NCBI GenBank assembly: GCA_018399395.1
Contig: JAGYOI010000005.1
Span: 1 to 18,167, forward strand
Origin: Prolixibacteraceae bacterium
Lineage (GTDB): Bacteria > Bacteroidota > Bacteroidia > Bacteroidales > Prolixibacteraceae
Reading direction: 5' to 3'
DNA length: 18,167 nt
Shown here: positions 14,071-18,167 of the stretch, piece after piece
Layout of the letters: every line of letters starts with the position of its first letter
How positions within the stretch are numbered: position 1 is the stretch's first letter
Program-made: the position numbers and the translations under genes
The notes under the pieces: model-generated
Seen by the model: only the letters and a program-made list of their open reading frames with translations
Told to the model about the DNA's origin: nothing
The model's database searches: none

Positions 14071-15600
14071 TTAAATCTTATTCACCATTACCTTGTAAGT
14101 TGGATCTTCAATTACATTCACATCAATAATATTTTCGGCATTCCGCAATAATTTTCGGCAGTCGGGGCTCAAGTGCTTCAAATGAAGCTTTTTACCGGCT
14201 TTTTGGTATCGTTCGGTTATTTTATTGAGTGCCTCAATGGCCGACATGTCGGCAACGCGGCTTTCCCTGAAGTCGATAATCACTTCGTCGGGGTCGTTTT
14301 GCACATCAAACTTATCGTTGAAAGTTGATACCGACCCAAAAAACAGGGGACCGTATAACTCGTAATGCTTAATGCCTTCGCTGTCGATGCTTTTACGTGC
14401 CCTGATGCGTTTGGCATTATCCCATGCAAAAACCAGTGCCGAAATGATTACCCCAATGATAACGGCCAGCGCCAAATTATGAAGGAAAACAGTTACAAGG
14501 GTTACCATTACCATTACAAAAATATCCGACTTTGGCATTTTGTTAACCGTGCGCAGACTTGCCCACTCAAAAGTACCAACGGCAACCATAATCATCAGGC
14601 CGGTGAGGGCAGCCATGGGCACTTGTTCGATTAAGCCCGAGCCAAACATTACAAAAACCAGCAACATAAGCGATGCAACTATACCCGAAAGCCTTGCACG
14701 GGCACCGTTCGATATGTTAATCAAACTTTGGCCAATCATGGCACAGCCGCCCATTCCTGAGAAAAACCCGGATAAAATATTTGCCGTGCCCTGTGCCACA
14801 GCTTCCTTATTGCCACTGCCCCGGGTTTCGGTAATCTCGTCAATAATATTCATGGTAAGCAGGCTTTCAATTAAGCCTACGCCTGCAACAATGGCTGCAT
14901 AGGGCAGGATAATCATTAACGTTTCTAAAGTATATGGGATTTGGGGAATATTGAATGGCGGGAAACCACCTTCGATAGAAGCAATATCGCCAACCGTTTT
15001 GGTATCGATGCCCAGTATGGCAACCAATCCGAAAACGACCAGTATTGCCGTTAACGAAGCCGGTACAACTTTGGTTAATTTTGGCATGCCCCAAATAATA
15101 AACATGGTCAGAAAGACTAATCCTACCAACATGTATAACGGAGAACCGTTTAACCACGAGCCATCTGCGCTTTTAAACTGCCCGAGTTGTGACATAAAAA
15201 TAATAACAGCCAAACCGTTTACAAAACCATACACAACCGGTTGCGGTACTAGCCTAATCAACTTACCAAGTCGAAGTATCCCGGCAGCAGCCTGAATAAT
15301 CCCTGCCAAAATCACCGTAGCAAAAATATATTCAACGCCGTGGGTTTTTGCCAGGGCTACAATAATAATAGCAATAGCACCGGTTGCACCCGATATCATA
15401 CCCGGGCGGCCACCAAGCACTGAAGTTACAAGCCCCATTACAACCGCAGCATACAAACCGGTTAATGGCGAAAGCCCTGCAATGAGGGCAAAAGCTACCG
15501 CTTCGGGCACAAGGGCAAGCGCAACGGTAATGCCTGATAAAATCTCAGTTTTATAATTAATTTTTGAGTTGAAATCAAATAGTCGTAAAATCTGCTTCAT
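14071..15600 (-). CDS. SulP-family inorganic anion transporter with STAS domain
   Basis: A 509-aa inner-membrane permease of the SLC26/SulP family. The family signature lies near the N-terminus (LVPEAVAFALIAGLSPLTGL, TGLYAAVVMGLV, GATGAIAI), followed by about a dozen hydrophobic segments to residue 392. The cytosolic STAS domain covers about 412-509 (YGPLFFGSVSTF, VIIDFRESRVADMSAIEAL). SulP proteins move sulfate, bicarbonate or other anions, often with Na+ or H+; sequence alone does not settle the substrate. With the sulfide-using operon elsewhere in the window sulfate is tempting, but bicarbonate uptake (BicA-like) is equally possible. ATG at 15600 (MKQILRLFDFNSKINYKTE) is preferred over ATG at 15627, which lies inside a perfect inverted repeat and would add a Lys-rich 9-residue tail. 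Monocistronic by context. Confidence 0.9.
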   Translation of the reverse strand: MKQILRLFDFNSKINYKTEILSGITVALALVPEAVAFALIAGLSPLTGLYAAVVMGLVTSVLGGRPGMISGATGAIAIIIVALAKTHGVEYIFATVILAGIIQAAAGILRLGKLIRLVPQPVVYGFVNGLAVIIFMSQLGQFKSADGSWLNGSPLYMLVGLVFLTMFIIWGMPKLTKVVPASLTAILVVFGLVAILGIDTKTVGDIASIEGGFPPFNIPQIPYTLETLMIILPYAAIVAGVGLIESLLTMNIIDEITETRGSGNKEAVAQGTANILSGFFSGMGGCAMIGQSLINISNGARARLSGIVASLMLLVFVMFGSGLIEQVPMAALTGLMIMVAVGTFEWASLRTVNKMPKSDIFVMVMVTLVTVFLHNLALAVIIGVIISALVFAWDNAKRIRARKSIDSEGIKHYELYGPLFFGSVSTFNDKFDVQNDPDEVIIDFRESRVADMSAIEALNKITERYQKAGKKLHLKHLSPDCRKLLRNAENIIDVNVIEDPTYKVMVNKI

Positions 15601-15618
15601 GTTTTTCGCGCTTTTTTT

Positions 15619-15637
15619 TGCAATCATCCTAATTGCA
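15619..15637. promoter_or_regulatory. Inverted repeat upstream of the SulP gene
   Basis: TGCAAT, a 7-nt spacer and ATTGCA form a perfect 6-bp inverted repeat ending 18 bp upstream of the preferred SulP start. It could be an operator or a small hairpin in the leader. No regulator can be assigned. Confidence 0.35.
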
Positions 15638-15764
15638 GGGGTTTCATTTTTTTATTGTGAATACTCTATGTGTTTTATAACATATTTTGAGCGCGCGAAA
15701 ATAGAATTAATTCATTTAAAGCTATGCTTTTTCAATCGGTAGCTATATAGATTTAACAAAACCA

Positions 15765-16277
15765 TTATTGATGGGGGTAATAGCATTTCTCTAAATAATA
15801 ATCAGCTGCCCTTTTCACATAACCTCTTATTATTTCTTTGAGTTCTTCTGGTTTTTCAATTGCAGGGAACGAGCCACTGCTTAACAACCAATTAGCAAAA
15901 CCATATAACTCGGTATTTGAGAACTCGATCCTGAACCCGCTGTCTGTTTTTTGTTCTTTAAGAAAACCATACCAGTATTTCGATTCATCGATGTATTTTT
16001 TCTTGTCGGCATCAATTACCAACGAAATATTGGGTTCATCGGTAAAGGTTGCAATCGATTTGAGGTATTCATTAACCGATAGATGTTGTTTTCCTTTAAA
16101 GTTTTTGTGTGAAGATTTTAAGCTTTCAATACGGTCCAGTCGGAAGTCGCGGTAGTCGTTTCGCAAACGGCACCATGCAATGAGGTGCCATCTTGAGTTG
16201 TAGTTGCAAAGCCCAATGGGCTCAATTTCCCTCTTGAAAGCTTTTTCTGCATAACGGGGTTCGTAATTAATTTCCAT
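15765..16277 (-). CDS. WYL-domain protein, HTH-less remnant of a YafY-type regulator
   Basis: A 170-aa protein starting MEINYEPRYAEKAFKREIEP and continuing with IGLCNYNSRWHLIAWCRLRN and DYRDFRLDRI. This is the WYL ligand-binding domain of YafY/DeoR-like regulators, followed by a WCX-like C-terminal domain (NWLLSSGSFPAIEKPEELKE, then IIRGYVKRAADYY). Intact relatives are about 310-320 residues and carry an N-terminal winged helix-turn-helix plus linker; none is encoded upstream. An in-frame TAG at 16290-16292 closes the frame four codons before the ATG (NVQK precedes it), so the DNA-binding half is lost. The surviving frame is undamaged. It may be an untranslated remnant, or a stand-alone WYL domain that binds ligand or nucleic acid. 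It lies alone, facing away from the KAS III genes. Confidence 0.75.
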   Translation of the reverse strand: MEINYEPRYAEKAFKREIEPIGLCNYNSRWHLIAWCRLRNDYRDFRLDRIESLKSSHKNFKGKQHLSVNEYLKSIATFTDEPNISLVIDADKKKYIDESKYWYGFLKEQKTDSGFRIEFSNTELYGFANWLLSSGSFPAIEKPEELKEIIRGYVKRAADYYLEKCYYPHQ

Positions 16278-16574
16278 TTTTTGGACATTCTATGGTTTTT
16301 CATAAACATTTATACATATTATGTATTTATTATTTGCTCCGTTAAGTATTTTATTTAAATTGCGCATATGTTAAGTAGATTGTGGGGTTTATAATTTTAC
16401 TTATTTATTTCGTTGCCTTTTTAATAGCTAAATGAGCTAAGCTTATGATGTGGTTATGGGCTTATGATGTCTATTTACCAATATTACAAAGTGGCAGAAA
16501 ATAGGTAAATTATGAAAGTCCTATATAACACTATTTAAATTAATTACAACACAAAACATTAATTCTACAGTACT
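16278..16574. other. Intergenic region between the WYL remnant and the KAS III genes
   Basis: About 300 bp, strongly A/T-rich, without an open frame resembling a protein and without a recognisable RNA. It contains a perfect inverted repeat at 16312-16326, a direct repeat GCTTATGATGT at 16441-16451 with a second copy at 16460-16470, and AGCT-AAATG-AGCT around 16426-16438. The missing helix-turn-helix coding region of the WYL gene is not found here on either strand. A promoter for the KAS III genes should lie here, but no TAnnTTTG match was found. Confidence 0.5.
16312..16326. promoter_or_regulatory. Perfect palindrome ATACATATTATGTAT
   Basis: Two 7-bp arms, ATACATA and TATGTAT, flank a single T, 35 bp upstream of the WYL ATG. 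It has operator-like size and symmetry, but it is A/T-rich and could arise by chance in this region. Confidence 0.3.
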
Positions 16575-17831
16575 ATGAACGAATCATTACCAAAAGCAGG
16601 TTTTGTTTCCTTGTCGGCTTACATGCCCGCTAAAAAATTAGCTGGTGAGTTTACAACGAGGCTTGTAACCTTTTTGCGGACAAAAACCTTGCTGCCCGAG
16701 GAGTATATTGATTATATCGAAAAGCACCAGTCACTCCCCGGCGAAATTGAAACAAATGATGATGGCTGGGGCAGTAAACCCTGGTATAATGCATGGGTGA
16801 AAAGTCTTCCCGAAAAAAAACAAGCTGATCCTTTTCAGGGGACAGAAGAACGGAGGCGGGTCCCATTGGATCCTGGTTCGATAAAAGAATCGCTGCACCC
16901 ACACCCAATGCTGCCTTCAGATGCAGAAACCCTTGCCGGTGCAATGGCCATATGCAGCTCCGGCATTAATCCGGACGATATTGATCTGGTTATCTCGCAC
17001 TCACAAGTCCCGGACCATCCATTACCGGAAAATGCTTCGTTAATACAACACAAGTTAAAATTGCAAAATGCCGGGGCCTTTGGTGTTGACAGTTGTTGCT
17101 CATCGTTTGTAACAATGACCGAGCTTGCCTGTTCATACATCAAGTCGGGGATGAAAAAGAATATTTTGGTTATTTCGAGTTTCATCGACTCACATGTTAA
17201 CGACCGATCTACACACTTCAGTGTTGATACCGGCGATGGGGCAACCGCAGCGATTGTTTCAAATGTGCCCGATGGTTGTGGTTATATTTCCTCTCACTCA
17301 CTCAGTCATGGGAGCCGTCACGATGGCATTATCTATCAACGGCGTGAACCTTTACTTCTAAAGAGAATTGATTCAGGCCCTGATTATTCACAATCTTTTG
17401 TAACCTTTTACAACCCTGCAGCCAACAAAGAGATTGCAAAAAATGCGGCAAAAGACCTAAAATTTGTTGTAGAAGAAAGTCTGGGAAAAGCTGGTTTAAG
17501 TATCAACGATATCGACTTTCTTTCCACCCATCAACCAGTTGCGTGGGCCGGCGAGGTATGGCGTGAATCAATTGGTATTCCTGAAAATAAATTTTATCAA
17601 ACATTTAAAAAATACGGGAATGTGGCCACATGCTCAGCTCCTGTTAATTTGCTCGAAAGCATCGAAAACAAACTGGTAAAAAGTGGTGACAAAGTCATTT
17701 TTGCTTCATCGGGTGCAGGCGAGAACCACATTTGTGTAATCATGCAATTAAGTAAGGCACTGATAGAGAATGTCTTGAAAAATAGTTATCAATCTTCAAA
17801 AAAATTAGTAAATGAATTCAGCGAAAATTAA
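16575..17831 (+). CDS. Divergent beta-ketoacyl-ACP synthase III (FabH-like) protein
   Basis: A 418-aa thiolase-fold condensing enzyme, about 90 residues longer than housekeeping FabH. The catalytic triad aligns: C175 in VDSCCSSF, H319 in LSTHQPVAW (PHQAN in FabH) and N349 in KKYGNVATCSAP (GNTSAAS in FabH). DTGDGATAAIVS matches the FGDGAGA strand, and GAGE at 380-383 replaces the usual G-G-G-F. The extra length comes mainly from residues 22-110, including a Trp-rich stretch (DDGWGSKPWYNAW) and ERRRVPLDPGSIKESLHPH, where FabH has its short RTGI segment. Such long KAS III proteins usually belong to specialised acyl-chain pathways, condensing or transferring acyl groups, not to core fatty acid synthesis. 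Substrates are unknown. The second KAS III gene overlaps its end by 20 bp. Confidence 0.85.
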   Translation: MNESLPKAGFVSLSAYMPAKKLAGEFTTRLVTFLRTKTLLPEEYIDYIEKHQSLPGEIETNDDGWGSKPWYNAWVKSLPEKKQADPFQGTEERRRVPLDPGSIKESLHPHPMLPSDAETLAGAMAICSSGINPDDIDLVISHSQVPDHPLPENASLIQHKLKLQNAGAFGVDSCCSSFVTMTELACSYIKSGMKKNILVISSFIDSHVNDRSTHFSVDTGDGATAAIVSNVPDGCGYISSHSLSHGSRHDGIIYQRREPLLLKRIDSGPDYSQSFVTFYNPAANKEIAKNAAKDLKFVVEESLGKAGLSINDIDFLSTHQPVAWAGEVWRESIGIPENKFYQTFKKYGNVATCSAPVNLLESIENKLVKSGDKVIFASSGAGENHICVIMQLSKALIENVLKNSYQSSKKLVNEFSEN

Positions 17832-18167
17832 TCCGGATCTCTCAGGAAGCTATGCAGTGAAACCTCAAATGCCTGTTGGCATTGTTGCTATTGGAAAATA
17901 TCTTCCACCTAAAATTGTTAAAAATTCAGACTTCAAAAACGTGCATTTATCCCCTCAGGAAGAAGCGTTTTTTGGCACCGATCCCAATTTTGATAAAAAC
18001 CTGCGCAGGGTTGCCGATGGCGAAAATGCAATGGAAATGGCTGTTAAAGCAGCAAAAAATGCAATCGAAAAATATAATATCGATCCTTTGTCAATAGATT
18101 TGGTCCTTTACACTTCGAGCTGTAAAGATTTATCAAGACTAGCACCCCCTGCGGCTAATTTCGTTCA
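17812..18167 (+). CDS. Second KAS III (FabH-like) protein, partial at right edge
   Basis: ATG at 17812 opens a frame that remains open to the window end (118 complete codons). It has a KAS III N-terminus: MPVGIVAIGKYLPPKIVKNS, FKNVHLSPQEEAFFG, NLRRVADGENAMEMAVKAAK, then IDPLSIDLVLYTSS. The catalytic residues lie beyond the edge. An in-frame ATG at 17869 would begin directly at MPVGIVAIG, the normal FabH-like start. The earlier ATG overlaps the preceding gene by 20 bp and adds 19 residues; the choice is open. Close overlap with the first KAS III gene implies cotranscription, and the two may form a heterodimer or act in sequence. The N-terminal region differs from that of the first protein, so this is not a recent duplicate. 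Confidence 0.82.
   Translation, partial: MNSAKINPDLSGSYAVKPQMPVGIVAIGKYLPPKIVKNSDFKNVHLSPQEEAFFGTDPNFDKNLRRVADGENAMEMAVKAAKNAIEKYNIDPLSIDLVLYTSSCKDLSRLAPPAANFV

Noticed and set aside
15603..15701. TTTTCGCGC/GCGCGAAAA as a stem-loop terminator
   Set aside because: The arms are 80 bp apart with no T-tract in the right place; at most a distant operator pair.
1..18167. Mobile elements, CRISPR arrays, tRNA/rRNA genes, defence systems
   Set aside because: No transposase, integrase, regular repeat-spacer array, tRNA cloverleaf or rRNA segment was recognised on either strand; the degraded genes show no adjacent IS ends.

Overview
The window looks like a chromosomal segment of a Bacteroidota bacterium, probably a marine or sediment Bacteroidales lineage such as Prolixibacteraceae or a relative. 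This is judged from moderate GC, A-rich and mostly Shine-Dalgarno-free gene starts, one clear TAnnTTTG promoter box, a short ECF sigma/membrane anti-sigma pair, a LytS-type kinase with LytTR regulator remains, and futalosine-independent menaquinone genes. The genus is inference. No tRNA, rRNA, CRISPR array, insertion sequence or prophage gene was recognised.

Layout. (1) 1-350 (-): 5' part of an exported nitroreductase-like protein running off the left edge. (2) 449-2797 (-): a tight three-gene operon, COG1900 homocysteine biosynthesis protein, then NIL/2x[4Fe-4S] ferredoxin, then UPF0280 (COG2122). This is the set associated in anaerobes with sulfide incorporation into aspartate semialdehyde to make homocysteine. 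(3) 2798-3156: noncoding, but holding the C-terminal stump of an outer-membrane beta-barrel gene and a likely terminator. (4) 3157-3939 (+): PHP-type histidinol-phosphatase, meeting tail to tail with (5) 3941-6972 (-): ECF sigma factor, anti-sigma factor, hotdog thioesterase (menI-like) and isochorismate synthase (menF), in transcription order. (6) 7114-8870 (+): DUF2279 protein and a COG0731 radical SAM protein. (7) 8867-10789 (-): a secreted GH31-family protein that has lost the barrel segment carrying the catalytic nucleophile. (8) 11067-14057 (+): LytS-type histidine kinase, an ACE-like metallopeptidase lipoprotein, and a LytTR response regulator reduced to its two ends by an internal deletion. 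(9) 14071-15600 (-): SulP anion transporter with STAS domain. (10) 15765-16277 (-): WYL-domain regulator lacking its HTH. (11) 16575-18167 (+): two overlapping, divergent KAS III genes, the second cut by the right edge.

How the parts fit. The sulfur operon and the menaquinone genes fit a metabolism that uses free sulfide and anaerobic or microaerobic respiration. Genome decay is a second theme: the OMP stump, the LytTR deletion, the WYL truncation and the GH31 with a missing active site all lie in one 18 kb stretch. The kinase at 11067 looks intact but has no cognate regulator here. The tandem KAS III genes at the right edge look like the start of a fatty-acid-derived or specialised metabolite locus continuing beyond the window. 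A 27-bp element built of 7-bp units occurs in both divergent promoter regions (7059 and 10885).
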